The notes under the pieces were generated by a model, which worked only from the letters and a program-made list of their open reading frames with translations, was not told the DNA's origin and did no database searches. Source: Camellia lanceoleosa (taxonomy: Eukaryota > Streptophyta > Magnoliopsida > Ericales > Theaceae). Taken from it: a stretch of 64,000 bases of DNA. Position numbers and translations under genes: made by a program. Shown one piece after another: positions 48,501-60,299 of this stretch. Location of the stretch: positions 117,922,021-117,986,020 of the forward strand of contig CM045767.1 in the NCBI GenBank assembly GCA_025200525.1, written 5' to 3'. The number at the start of each line of letters is the position of its first letter. Within the stretch, counting starts at the first letter, position 1.

Positions 48501-51500
48501 ATGTAGGCATCAGGCCAACAATTTTACCTCAGTGTCACAACAACTACAGACAATTCCATTTCCTTGTTTGTAGCCCCCAAGTATTCTCTGCAGTGAAAAA
48601 GAAAGTATATTTAAAAATAATAATAATAAAATAAATGAAACTATAAGCATCCAACAAAATAGAAACATATCACCAAAAGAAAATATATTGAAAAGACAAC
48701 CTGTCCTTTTGAATAGTAAGCCAATTCATCCCCATCTGGTAGTCCATTAGGCTTGAAAAGTAATCGATGCAGATCATTATCCCTACCATCAATGTGTGAA
48801 GATTTCAATAAGACTTCAAGGTGAGCCCCAAAAAATCAAATAATTACAAGCAGAAGCTACCAAGAAAATCTATACAGTTGATTGGGGGAAAAGGAGAACA
48901 GCGAGAGAAAATCTACCTCTTCTTAGTGCGACCTTCAGCAGTTCTTTTCTGTTGCATGCTTGGCCTGCACAAGACATTTTGAAATCACTGATAAAGAGAG
49001 GATGATGCATTTTGTTTTTCAATAATCAATTCAATGATGAACAATCTTGAGTGCTTCAGAATATGAAGTTGTTAAAACCTACGTTACCTGGAGCGTGGAT
49101 CGTTCTGGTACGTGGAACGGGAACGTGGTATACCACATGCTCTAAAATGTAGTACCATAGGGGTAGACTTGTATATATCACGCTTAAGAATTTAAGTTAC
49201 TTTAGAGTAATTTTCATTTAATTAATAGGCATCCAAGAAGTATAGTTTTTATTATTATTATTATTTTTTTCATATAGCAAAACATTTCTATGAGCATTAT
49301 GACTCATTTTTTTATGTTTTTGTAACGTCAAAACTTAACTCACCTTATATTATAGTTCATTATGTTTTATTTTTTTCCTCCTAACGTAACATTTAAGGAA
49401 ATATATTAGTTAAATTTATGGGATTGCTTTGGATCACTAAATTTACCGTTTTGAAACGGAAGTGTACCATGTTTTGAAACGTGTGTACCAATACGTTATT
49501 CGCTAGGGTATTAGTGTTTTCTGCTAACATAGGTTAAAACAGAGAAGAAATAAAGAAAAACAAATTGAAAGAGAACCAACTTTTTAGCCACCCGTTTCCT
49601 CCCCGCTGGTGTCACCATTATGCAGGTTTGCTGTTTAAAAGTGATATTCTGAACGTAGGAACATGAAGTAGGGCTAAGGCTGTCTTCTATCAATTGACCA
49701 CTGCAATTAAAAGATTTAGTTTAGTGATGCTGTTAGCTTTTAAATGATAATCTACAAATTAATGGCTTCAGAGTTGAGCGATTCATCAAGCAGAAGGGTT
49801 CCGTATGATTTTAGGAAGCATAGTCTTTAATGGCCTCTAATAGTTCCCCCAAAAACCATATTCTCTAAAGCCTTGTTTGATTGCCAGAATAATTTGGAAG
49901 GGGATAATTGAATACCATGAGATTGTGGTCAGGATTGGGGAGACAAGTAATACCATGGGATAATGGATGAGATTATATATGTATATAGAATTAGTTGTAA
50001 TATGTTTGGTTAGGGTGGGATAAAGAGATAAGATTATTCTAACCATTGGATGAAGGAGGGAAATAATCCAGAGGGGCTAAACCAGACAAACCTATGGGGT
50101 GGTATTAGTTATCGCCCCCATTTAATCCGCTATATTGGGGATAAGAAAATCCAAAGGAGCTCATCCTTGGACAGCAAAAGGCGAAGCAAACTGTCACGCC
50201 CCAATTTTCAAAGATTAATTAGGCAGAAACTAATTAACCTAAGCGTGAGGCTTGGTAAGAAATCTCATTCTTATTCATTAAATTACCAAAAAGTCCTTTT
50301 CCTTAACAATTTTCTTTACTTTCCTAAAGTTCACACGAAGCCTTTATTTCAAGAGATAGTATAACTGAAGAAAAAAATGATAATACCAAAGATAGAAACC
50401 ACAAACCCGCTCTGTGTGTATTGCATTCAGTATAACATGTTTTTTTTACAAACAAACACCCCATGGGCTTACAATAATAATGAGGGGGCTGCTCTTTTAC
50501 AAAAGAAAGATGTTCAGTCAATGAAAACAAATAAGGCCGAAGCCAAATGTGCTCACCAAATAATTTCATAACATTACTTTAAAAGACATGTAGGTACAGT
50601 GATACTATATACATAATATCATGCCATGCCAAGTTTTTCTTATTTAATCACCTAATCCCTTAAGTCTGATTTATTTAATTAACCTCAACAGTCAACTTAA
50701 ATAAATAATTAAATCGAAATACCGCAAGACTGCCAACCGGGTATCTATTCCAACTTATTTAATTAACCCATCGTCGTTAGATTAAATAATTAAACAAACT
50801 ACAGTGACTGTAATAAAGCATCAATTCCATTTCCATTTAAGTGACTCATGCCAGTTAACTTAAATGAATAAACAAATTGCAGTGATTATCAACAGGACAT
50901 CAATTCTATTTTTATTTAATTAACTCATACTAGTTAATGTAAATAAATAAATCTTTCAACCTGGTCTAAATCTCATTTTATTTAATTACTCACACCAGTT
51001 AACTTAAATAAATAAATCAGATACGATGACTACCAACAGAGCATAAATCTCATTTTATTTAATTAACTCAGTCTAGTTAACTTAAATAAATGAATAAAAC
51101 TCAAAACATAGTAACCGCCAAGCGCACAACAACACCGGCCCAACATACATTGTTTGGAACTCAAACCCACTTAAAAGCTTAAGCCTATAAGCGAAGAGCC
51201 CATCTAATATATATTAAGAACTATCTCTTTTACTCTTTATCCGATGTAAAACTCTACCTTCACACATGCTCTAACAATTTTTCCTTCATGTGTGAACCAG
51301 ACATCGAGTCTCACCTTGCTCCCCCTTGAGTTTGATTTATTATCAGTAGGTTCATCATAGATCATACGCACTCCCCTTTAATCTTGATCTATAACTCTCC
51401 AACATCGAGTCCAGTTTGGGCCACCCACACGCACTCTATCGTGAGCCACCATACTCCATTGAGAGCCACCTTATCGCAGTCCAACCCTGCCACGTGCACT

Positions 51501-54500
51501 AGGAATTTTCTTCACTCGATCAAGAGTCGTCATGGATTTTACTTGCTTCGTTGACAGTCTCCATGCAAACCCAAGGCCAACAACATCGATGTTTAGGAGA
51601 GTCCACCAATAGATCGCTAGTCGTTGGCTTTGATACCTGTTGTAGGATCAAGCGCTTACCATCTCACTAAAACTCATAGGCAGTGGCGAATGCGCAATTT
51701 TATTTCTTTAAAGGGTACAGTGCTAAGCTCCACAAATCGATTGTGACTCGGCCTCACCTCAAACCTTTGCCACGACAGAATGCTGGCCCCAACCAAGGCT
51801 AACAATCCCCCCTCCCCTCGGCACCTGCCTACAAGCAGCATGCCCTCCAGGAGAATCGAATTTGAGACCTCGCTTTGATACCAATTGTAGGATCAAGCGC
51901 TTACCATCTCGCTCTGATTTTGTGTAGTGGTTTAAGAATTGGCTTCTAGTAATTTCACTATAAATGAATCAACATGGTTTGAATTCTCACTTAAGGCTCA
52001 TGCACTGGGCTCCCACCTCTCTAGGTTTTTTAATTACTATGTGAGAGTGAGATTGATCTGGATTTGTTCTCATCACCAATATTATATCCAAACCGTAAAA
52101 TCAATAATAGGTCCTACCATGATCACACTCCAGGCTCACTCCAAGCTGTGTCAGAAGAAAAAAAAAAAAAAAAAAAAAAAAACTCCATCCACAACCACAG
52201 AGGTTACTATTCCTTTCAACTGCAGTGTTTGGAGGTCTATACCGCAGATAGTTAGTACCACTATCTTCCACAACCTAGATCAACAATACCAGCTACAAGC
52301 CTATCACCCGGGCCATGTCTGTAAAATACCGGCACAAAGTCCGAAAATCACTAGTAAACACACACCTGGTTACTACATAGTTAAAGCAATTTTTCATATA
52401 GTTCCCAATACTTAGACAATTATATCCAAATCCTTTATTGACTATAATTATAAAATATATAAGTATTTTTTTAACATTTTATTAATATTAATCCCATCCA
52501 GTTAATCCAAAGAGACAAAGTCAATCGTTATTTTCAGTTTAATCCAAAACGTCCATTTACCCCAAACGAGCTAAAATCATCGTTTTTCATTTTCACATCA
52601 AAAGTCACCAAACAATTCAGATATCTCATGTATGAATTTAAGGTATGAAAATAACACATTAAAATCCGTCAAGTGGTAAAACTAGTAATCAAATATTCAA
52701 CCACTTCGACTAGAACAATTCTTTTAAATCAAACTTTGTTCCACACCAAACAAACTAACCATAATGGTTTTTTCCAAATCTCATACTTGTCAAATGTTAT
52801 CATTTTATTCCTACTATATTAAAAGTCATGGTACAATCCCAATAACATAATTTTAATCACATAGGATCTAAGATAACAGCAAAACTAAATGAATACACAA
52901 ATTAATAAGCTCATCATGTCTAAAAATTTTAAGCTCATCAGAACAGATGAAATGTTATTAATGGTTTAAACTAGTATTTAAAGAATCTGAAAAGAACCTC
53001 AACAACATAATAAAAGGCCCAATCTTAAATTATAACCAGCACTACCAAACACAAGCATCTCTTCTCTGCCTTGAGTGTAATGGCCAACAATACTTTCATT
53101 TTTGGAAAGACTGGACACTAAAAATTGGGGAGGGGGTTTAAAAGTTCAGAGCCAAACAGCACATGAATGAGGTGATACCAAAATTAAAAGTTCCATTCCA
53201 TACATAAAGAAACATTAAAATCCAGAAACAGCACTTCATACATATTAACTGTTTTAAACAAGTATTCGAAGAATCTGAAAAGAACCCAGCCAACCAAAAA
53301 GGCACAATCTTAAATGAAGACCAGCAGTTTCTCTCCCTCCATAATTCAAACACTTTCCTTTTTTGAAAAACTAAACAATAAATATTTTAAGAGGATTAAA
53401 CATTAAGTGCCAAATATAAAATATTTAAATGAGGTAGCCCTAAAAAACAGAAACAAAATTATTTTCTTTACCTCACTGTAGAATAATGCATGGCAGCAGC
53501 CTTGATGTGATGTTTCTTTTCTGCTTTAACGATATCACTGCTTTGTTGGAGACTTGCTGCAGATAAAAGTGAATATCAAAATCTATACAATGGCCAAAGC
53601 GGAGCATCTGCAAAACAAACAACTTAAATGCCAATTACACTCCCTTCCAATACGTATAAAGCACTGGAAGTATGTGAAATTATTGGCATGAGCATCACCT
53701 TTCCAAACCTGAAAAGACTCCTCATTGACAGATGACCCGGCAATGTTCTTTACCACTTCATCTACTACACTGAGTGGCGTAGTTTTAAGTTCTTGAATTA
53801 TACTATAAATTGGCTTCCCATTCTCCAGGTATATGTGATTATTTGGGTGTCTGGTTTTGCCACCAGCATGCAGCTCAAACTCATAGGCACTGAGAATCTG
53901 CTTATATCATTCAATTATATAGTAAGCAAAGCAAATTGCAAAAAAATCCAAACAATGAAAACAATTTGAGAAAGAAACAATAGACGTACTTCAGAGAAAT
54001 TGCACAATGAACATCCACACAAATATCCAGAGCCTTTTACGATTCCAGAAAGCTCTCTCTGACAATCATATGAAACAGGGTAAGAGTTCCACATATTCAA
54101 AACATCCAGTGAAAATTCAACAAATGATCATTCGAACAAGAGCATACCTCCCGTGAGGTAGAAATATACTTCACTCGAGCTCCTTCTAAAATCCCAGTTG
54201 ATAAAAGCTTTTTAACATTTGTAGGGTAGCTATCCGAAAAAACCTTCTTAGACAAATTCAAATCCATATTAGGATTATAAAAGCCATCACAAACAACATT
54301 AGTCACAGGTGGCACAGCTGAAGGAGATAACTCATCATAATCCTCCTTGCGCTTGCTAAATTTGAAGGTAATTTTCCTGATACCGGTGGAGCTAACATGT
54401 TTCGGTATCTCAAGCACGAAATCGGACGTAGAAACTGGTCCAGATGTATCATTTTTAATCTGCTCCTCTCTGCTCTCTTCGGTACTTGAATTCCCAGAAC

Positions 54501-54843
54501 AAGCAGACGAGATTTCGCCCGAGCCCACTTGATTATTGCTCAGCAACTCCGCGGGTTGACTACTAATTGTCTGAAAGCTACAAGCATTATCTGTTGGAGA
54601 CAAATTTGGGTTTGAAACTTCCGAGCGTATGTCATCATTTGAAGTTTCTTTAACCTGTTTCTCAACACAAGACTCCAATTCAGTATCATTTAAAGCTTCC
54701 TTCGCCTGCTTCTTAGCGCAAGGCACTGCCTCGGCATCGTCCCCGATCAATTCATGGTCGCGCTTCGATTCAACTCTCGGGGAAGTCTCATCTTTCATTG
54801 TTTCATCGTTCAATAATTCAACACAAATTTCACCTTCTCCCAT
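39558..54843 (-). CDS. PHD-finger and GNAT acetyltransferase-fold regulator, IDM1/ROS4-like family
   Basis: Nineteen exons join in phase to 855 residues: 54843-54148, 54058-53990, 53897-53699, 53556-53472, 49700-49581, 48964-48917, 48782-48701, 48587-48528, 48431-48379, 48292-48126, 47405-47222, 45501-45444, 45353-45297, 45207-44962, 42952-42891, 41453-41397, 41264-41171, 40937-40797, 39647-39558. Residues 1-225 are acidic and disordered. Two TDBD/Jas-like modules follow (about 233-290, [13 protein letters not shown]; about 430-490, [21 protein letters not shown]). A full C4HC3 PHD finger has C505, C508, C517, C520, H525, C528, C541 and C544. A second Cys-rich PHD-like unit and a GNAT fold (REHQGKGYFLALF) follow. 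Relatives read histone marks and acetylate histone H3 to guard against DNA methylation; whether this member is an active enzyme is unknown. A 5' UTR intron (about 55071-54891) is possible. Confidence 0.93.
42346..42753. mobile_element. hAT-like MITE in a PHD-gene intron
   Basis: The ends are inverted, TAGGGCTGACAATGG on the left and, read backwards, TAGGCCTGTAAATGG on the right. The body is rich in AATCCGAACCCG and CCGATCCGAATCC words. It lies in the intron 41454-42890. An 8-bp duplication could not be confirmed. Confidence 0.6.
43437..43670. repeat. Partial MITE repeats, 68-bp period
   Basis: CTGCGTTTGATTTAAATG, CTGCGTTTGGCTCACGTG and CTACGTTTGAATTAAT recur at about 43437, 43505 and 43606. 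The first two are followed by TGTGGTTGTGATAT. They look like stacked end fragments of one MITE in the intron 42953-44961. Confidence 0.45.
43705..43790 (+). mobile_element. tRNA-like SINE head fragment
   Basis: GGGTAGCTCAGTCGGTGAGG (box A) and GAGTTCAAATCC (box B) are about 55 bp apart, as in tRNA genes. I cannot fold an acceptor stem or an anticodon arm, so a SINE head or decayed tRNA copy is more likely than a working tRNA gene. Confidence 0.5.
46403..47110. mobile_element. Non-autonomous hAT-like element in a PHD-gene intron
   Basis: 708 bp with inverted ends (TAGGGGTGCAACTTAGG on the left; right end read backwards TACGGGTGCAACTTGGG). The 8-bp flanks GATAACAA (46395-46402) and GATAATAG (47111-47118) match at 6 of 8 bases, as expected for an aged hAT target duplication. 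Subterminal parts repeat GGGCTTGGGC and related words. No transposase is present. Confidence 0.7.
50640..51110. repeat. Diverged tandem repeat, unit about 65-90 bp
   Basis: TATTTAATTAACTC followed by AGTTAACTTAAATAAAT recurs about six times (starts near 50669, 50755, 50838, 50918, 50984, 51056). Each unit can fold on itself because the two words are partly complementary. It sits in the 3.8-kb fourth intron of the PHD gene. 49870-50190 upstream resembles MITE ends (GCCTTGTTTGATTG). Confidence 0.6.
51640..51905 (-). repeat. SINE-like unit with two related heads
   Basis: On the minus strand GATGGTAAGCGCTTGATCC followed by GGTATCAAAGC occurs twice (about 51905-51870 and 51670-51635). The first copy leads into AATTCGATTCTCC, which resembles box B. 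The 180 bp between them is unusually GC-rich (GGTGCCGAGGGGAGGG). It may be a dimeric SINE; an LTR remnant with a GGTATCAAAGC primer site is the alternative. Confidence 0.4.
51926..52184 (+). mobile_element. SINE-like element with poly-A tail
   Basis: Box A-like TAGTGGTTTAAGAATTGG and box B-like TGGTTTGAATTCTC are about 50 bp apart, and the unit ends in about 24 A residues near 52158-52182. No target duplication was clear. It lies in intron 4 of the PHD gene. Confidence 0.5.
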
Positions 54844-55590
54844 CCAAACACACCAGTTCTCAACTCCACCAAATCATTCAAAGAAACAAAAACCCTAATC
54901 CAATAATGATTGAAATCGCCCCAATCGTAATTGGATTAGAATTTGAACCCTAAATCAACGATTATTAGACCAAAAAACAACGTATCCAAACTAATCAAGA
55001 ACACTTAAACCTCGATTCAATTCGAGAAGATGGAGAGAAGATTCGGGACTTTATTTAACCTACCTTTTCCTGAATATTCAAAGACGAATCTGAACAAAAC
55101 ACGAACAGTTATTCGAAATCGAAAACTTATAAAGCACCAACAGCCTTCGAAGAAAGCTTCAATAAGTGCATAGATCTGGAAAATTCACAGAGAACACGAA
55201 ATATATACGTATGGTCTTCGACTGAGATCCAATTGAAAGAAGAAGGAGAAAAAAATTGGGGTTTTGTTTTTCGTTTTCGTATTTGGTAGCAACGAACGAA
55301 TATGGCGGCAACAAACCAACTGCAATATTGGGTTCACGGTCGAGATTTGAGAGACGATGAGATTTGGGAAGAAACTAGAACTAGAAGAATGGATAAAAAT
55401 AGATGGACCTGATTTTTATATGTATCTTCTTCTGGTGGGACCCGTTTAAAGTCTGACCTGTAATGATGTAACACGTGGCGACTGCAAACGTATATTTTCG
55501 AATTTTTCTTGTTTAATATTACGTGGTTGAGTACGAATCAGTGTTGGTTTGAGATTTCTACAGTAAGTGCTATTTTGGGGACAGATAATA
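54844..55590. other. 5' leader and upstream region of the PHD gene
   Basis: On the minus strand AAAAG|GTAGGT (about 55071) and TTGGATTAG (about 54891) could bound a 5' UTR intron. Further up I see no convincing TATA element. This region also separates the divergently oriented Harbinger element. Confidence 0.5.
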
Positions 55591-55729
55591 ACGCTGTGTT
55601 TGGCTGAAAACGCAGACGTTAAAAAATTGTGTTTTTGAGCAAAAATTGATTTGGGATTGTGGTTATAATCCAATCGTGAAATTACCATACTACTCTCATT
55701 GTTGTTTAAGGTTACATATTGCTTAAAAC

Positions 55730-55897
55730 CAACACAGACGACGCCACTTTGCTGCTCCGTTGCCCCCTTCCTGCGATTGCTTTGCCTCGCCAAACCGACG
55801 TCTCACCCGTCGGCCCTCCGCACCCATCGGCCCTCTGCAACGCCTCTGACGGCACTCCTCCACGTCGGCTTCGTCGTCGGTGTTCACACATAATTAG
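55730..55897 (+). other. GC-rich stretch ending in a splice donor, possible 5' exon
   Basis: This is a marked GC-rich island in AT-rich DNA (CGACGCCACTTTGCTGCTCC start), ending TTAG|GTAAGC at 55897. An acceptor ACAACAG lies at 57597 directly before the ATG of the GRF frame. It may be the untranslated first exon of the transposon transcript. No conserved protein is seen in any frame. Confidence 0.4.
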
Positions 55898-56576
55898 GTA
55901 AGCCTCCACCTCCAGCTGCGAATCTGAAATCCGTTAGAGTTTTTACCCAGATTTCTTCTTATCTTCCAGATTTTCACCCAAATATGGCTTCTGTAGTGGA
56001 GACTGAACCTGATTTGCTTGAATCTTGCATGTTTCTCTTCGATTACTCCACCATGTTTGTGTTTCATGTTTGGGGATTTCACCAACACTCACGGCTCCCT
56101 TATCGTTTTCCATATATCAATTTCAATTGGTTTCAGTTTAGAGAACTTATTTTTTTTCTTGGTTGGTATTTTATTTGTTTTTTCTCATGAAATATAGTTA
56201 CAGAGGATTATGTCTTTTTCCTTTTTTATGCTAAAATCTTGTATGAGACTTGGGTAAGAACATAGGAACGAACTATTCTTGGGAGGATATGATAAATTAT
56301 TGAACATGCAATGGGAGAAAATCTAAATTTGTGCTCTGTCCAATTCTCTCACTCTAATGGAAAATGCCTGTATGAGGAAGTTGTAAATGAAATTGCTTTT
56401 GTATGCATAATTTTTTTTTTTTTTTTTGTACATAAACTCTGTTTTGATATTGAGGCCTCTGTTTCATTTTTTCTTATGCTCTGCTCTTTTTTTTTTTTTT
56501 TTTTCACCGATCAACTTCTAAGAACTCGATTACAGACACATAATGCGAAATATATATAGATAGACAACAACAATTT

Positions 56577-56598
56577 TTGTGTGTGTGTGTGTGTGTGA
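56577..56598. repeat. (GT)n microsatellite
   Basis: About ten GT units. 55898-57596 around it holds T-rich tracts and no recognisable exon. Confidence 0.85.
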
Positions 56599-57598
56599 AA
56601 AATCTTATAGTCATATGTATTCTCTATCTGATTCGATATTTGTAGCTGAATTCATTTCCAATCTCAGCCCATGTAACTGTCTTCAGCTTGCATGTGTCAA
56701 GTAGAAATTGGTGTTTCATTGATTGGTCTATTATAGGCTATCTTGTGCGGAAAAAAAAATTAACAAAACAGAAAAAGAAAAGTCTAATCTTTAATTCAAT
56801 ATACAGTTGTATTTCAGATCTTGTTTATTGATACGTTACTTATGAAAGCAAAATAAACTTACCCAAACTAGTATACTATTCTAAATATTTAAGAATATTT
56901 CGAATTGAATTCTAAAGGCCTGTTCAGTCATGGCATCTTAAATCATTTGTTCATAATAAATTTTCACCTGAGGCTCCATGTTGGAGATATCCATGGTTGT
57001 AATCATATCATCTTTTCTTTTTGCTCTCTTTTTTTTCAAATACGTGAAATTACTCTTACTTTTGGTTTTTCTAATCTGGTACGCTTTGTCTTCAGTGACC
57101 TCTTTGCTTGTAACATTTTTTCCCCTAATAACAAATGTTAAATTAAAATCATCCCCTACCTTGCTCTTTCTACGCAATTCCTTTTCAACTTTTTTTTAGT
57201 TACTAAATCTGTTATTTTTTGGAAAATCAGCATGGACAAAAAATTTAAACACAGCATGTAGATCTACATTCCTTTCATTTAAACCCTTACAGACCTCAAC
57301 TATAAAATAATTTTAAACAGAACCTCAGCTCATTTGCATTTACTCAATTACAACACATTGAATTCTCACTTTAACACATATACGTACACATGGTTAGATT
57401 CTGACTATGCGTTTGACAGTACTGAAAATGTGTAACTGTGTTTTACGAAGTATGCTTAGGGTATAGTCTTGGTTATTTATGTACCCTACTTGTCAATCCA
57501 TGGAAGAAAGTTCTACCATTAAACTTCTTTCACGTCAGAACAACATTTACAGTTCTTTGTTAATAACATTTACGCATCTGTTAATGCAAACAACAGAA

Positions 57599-58036
57599 AT
57601 GGCATCGTCAATGTCAACTGCCACATCTTCGTGGCCACGAAGGATGTGTGCATGTGGCTTTGGACAGTGCCTCGTACAGATTTCGAGATCTAACAAAAAA
57701 CCAGGTCGTGCATACTACGTTTGCCCGTGTCGAACGGTGCGTATCACCTCTCCTATATACATATAGTTCTCACGTACTTCGTCTTATGTGTTTGTAGCCC
57801 AACTTCTGCCGTCTAACAAATGTAATTGTGTTTCGGCAGCGCTGTGTTCTGTGGGTTGGTTGGTTGGTTGGTGTGATGAGTACCAAAGTGAAAGTGTTAC
57901 TAATGACCACCCACCGATTGCAGACGATAATGGGTTACGTGCGGAAGTTGTTCGCATAGATCAGAGCCTCCGTACTCTTAGGACAGTCGTCAGTGTGTTG
58001 TGCATTGTAGTCGTTATCTTGTTGTTTCGTATGTGA
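57599..58036 (+). pseudogene. GRF-type zinc-finger protein with C-terminal membrane segment, frameshifted
   Basis: Exon 1 (57599-57736) reads MASSMSTATSSWPRRMCACG and then VQISRSNKKPGRAYYVCPC, the Cys-rich start of a GRF zinc finger. Exon 2 starts at 57798 with PNFCR. The frame then meets four GGTT units (57854-57869); beyond them a different frame carries the expected GRF end (GWCDEYQSES), an acidic linker, a short helical region and a hydrophobic C-terminal segment (VVSVLCIVVVILLF) to 58036. In its present state translation would stop at 57959. A repeat-length change of -8 or +4 bp separates the two frames. Function is unknown; such proteins are common near plant transposons. A sequencing error in the repeat is also possible. 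Confidence 0.7.
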
Positions 58037-58278
58037 TGTATTTCGAAAAATATCATGGTTTGTACTTAGAAATTTCGTTTAATAGGGTATTGTAACCTAA
58101 CTTTTGTGTTTTTATCAAACTTTCTTGAACTTGCAATCAGTTGATGTGGACTACTATTTTGGTTTACTACTTATGCTTCATATAATTTTTTTTAATTTCC
58201 AATGTGTATTCCTACGTACTTTATGTTTCTGCTTGCTACTTTTTATTTAAATTGTAATTGTGAAACAGTGCTTGTCCG

Positions 58279-59429
58279 ATGGCATCCACCCGTACTTCAC
58301 CCCGCACTCCGTCAAAAACGAAAGGGATCGGTGTTGCACCAACCCAACAACAACCGGTACACAAATGCACCTGGGACCACGAGAAGACAAAGCTTTTTCT
58401 ACAACTGGTCATAGCTGAGATTGGGGACGGTAATCGCCAACTGTGCTCCATGTCAATGAGTGGATATAAGAAACTTGCCAAGAAGTTCCAGGACAAAACT
58501 GGCCTCCTACATTCTGCCACACAGATGAAAAATAAATATGACAACTTGAAGAAAGATTGGATTGCTTGGAAAAAGTTGCAGGATTCTAGCCAAGGCTTCA
58601 CAAGAATTGGGTATGACCACACATCGGGATTGTTCACAGCCCCGGACCACTGGTGGGCAAAAATGGAAGCGGTATGTACTAATGAATTTGATATAGGAAA
58701 ATATATATGTGTTACATAGTTAATTGCACATTGTTTTGATTACTTGTTATACATTTATTGCCACAGATAAACCATCGATGTGCAAAGTTCAAGACAAAGC
58801 CACTGGAGCACATGGATCTTATGGAAATGGTGTATGCGGGCGCGATTGCAACGGGAAAACATGCGTGGACGCCATCTGAAATCCGCGAAACTGATGTAAT
58901 TGGTGACAATGCTGCAACTCCTGACAGCGGCATAGCCCCTCTCAGTGGTGGCACACCACCACATGGCGTGCCAGATCGTGTTGGCGAGAATGTGATGGAC
59001 TGTTCGCTATTTGATGATGCTCCTTCCCATTCGACAGCTGACGGGTCAGCCAAAGGTAAACGTCGGAAGCGGGCAGCCCCTAGTACCGTGGCAAGCAGCA
59101 TGGATAACCTTGTTAAAGCCATTAGTAAACAAAATAGGGAACTAAAAATAACACAATACGTTGTTACAGGAAAAGACGAAAACACTGTCGGAGATTGTCT
59201 TGCCAGGCTTATGACGGTCCCTGGGTTACAGGGTGGTGGGCCGTTATTCTCATTTGCTTGCTCGCTTATGGATTCTCCCGATAACCGCGACCTAATTATG
59301 GGCCTCCCACTGGATTACGTTGTGAATTGGCTGAAAGAAAAGCGTGCAATCACCCACCAACCCGTTGTGGTAGAGCGGAGTCGTGGCGTTCGTTTATTTG
59401 GACAGGACGGTGTCGTCGATATGGACTAA
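58279..59429 (+). CDS. Myb/SANT-like DNA-binding protein, Harbinger accessory protein
   Basis: Two exons (58279-58671 and 58767-59429) join in phase to 351 residues. Residues about 30-130 form a Myb/SANT-like domain of the plant transposon type (CTWDHEKTKLFLQLVIAEI, ATQMKNKYDNLKKDWIAWKK, DHWWAKMEA). A basic nuclear-signal candidate GKRRKRAAPS lies near 240. In known PIF/Harbinger elements this partner binds the transposon ends, recruits the transposase and carries it to the nucleus. No stop or frameshift interrupts it. The donor is GCG|GTATGT and the acceptor TTGCCACAG. Confidence 0.85.
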
Positions 59430-60299
59430 GCACTCGGACAGCAACAACTTTATTTATTTTGGGCTTTTGCATTTCCTGTGTTGTTGTACTTTATTTTAGT
59501 ATGGGTTTGGTTTAACCTTTTGTTAGTTTTGAATGTTGTGGTTTATTGTACTGTTACTTAAATGGTTGTTGGCCCAAAACTATTAGGAGCGTGCTTTTTT
59601 CTCTACGTGCATGTGTGTCGACCATGTTTGGGTTGTTCAATGCTATTTGCCAAGTTTCCACATATTAATTGCTTGACAACCTCGTGGGTCATGCTGTTTT
59701 GTTTTGTTGCTATTACATTGTCATACACATGTGAACTGGTTTCAGGTTTAGGACAGAGGGCCACTGTATGTGCAGAACATTTTCAGCGCAATTTACTTCC
59801 CAGGTTGCATGTGACAATGTACAAAATTTGGATATGTGTGAATGGTGTGACTTGCACATTGGTAGGAAGTGTACACCTGTTAGTACTTTAATCACATGCA
59901 CAAAGGAATTGGCCAAAAAAAAATTATATAATAACGCAGTAAGTGGTCTGTACATTGTTGGTGTGCAGGAGGCAAATTAGTATATACATGTTTCACCATT
60001 AACTTCCAGGTTGGTATGTTACCAAGTGTTAGAATTTGCCCTGCTACTTTTTTAGTTGAAGAGCAATTACCAACTCTCACGGACATCACCCCGGGGACAT
60101 GTGAGTTTGTTATCATTTGTCAATTCTAGAGTTAAATTATATTTTTTTATTCACTTTTGGGCAAAGCATCCGTGAAGTTTGGCAAAAAAAAAATTTATTT
60201 TTTAATTTTTTTTTTTGTTTACGAATTTTTTTTTTTAAATTATTAATTTTTTTAATGAAATGTAAAATTTTGGGTTCACATGGTTGGTGTGCAGTAGCA

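Noticed and set aside
50640..51110. CRISPR-like regular repeat
   Set aside because: The units are diverged, self-complementary and without unique spacers, and the setting is a plant nuclear intron.
50192..52390. Possible solo LTR starting TGTCACGCCCC
   Set aside because: The left end looks like an LTR end, but I found no matching terminal partner or target duplication on the right.
58712..59185. Minus-strand frames across the Myb-like gene, and 61342-61974 across the transposase
   Set aside because: They are complements of spliced genes with conserved motifs and have no domain themselves.
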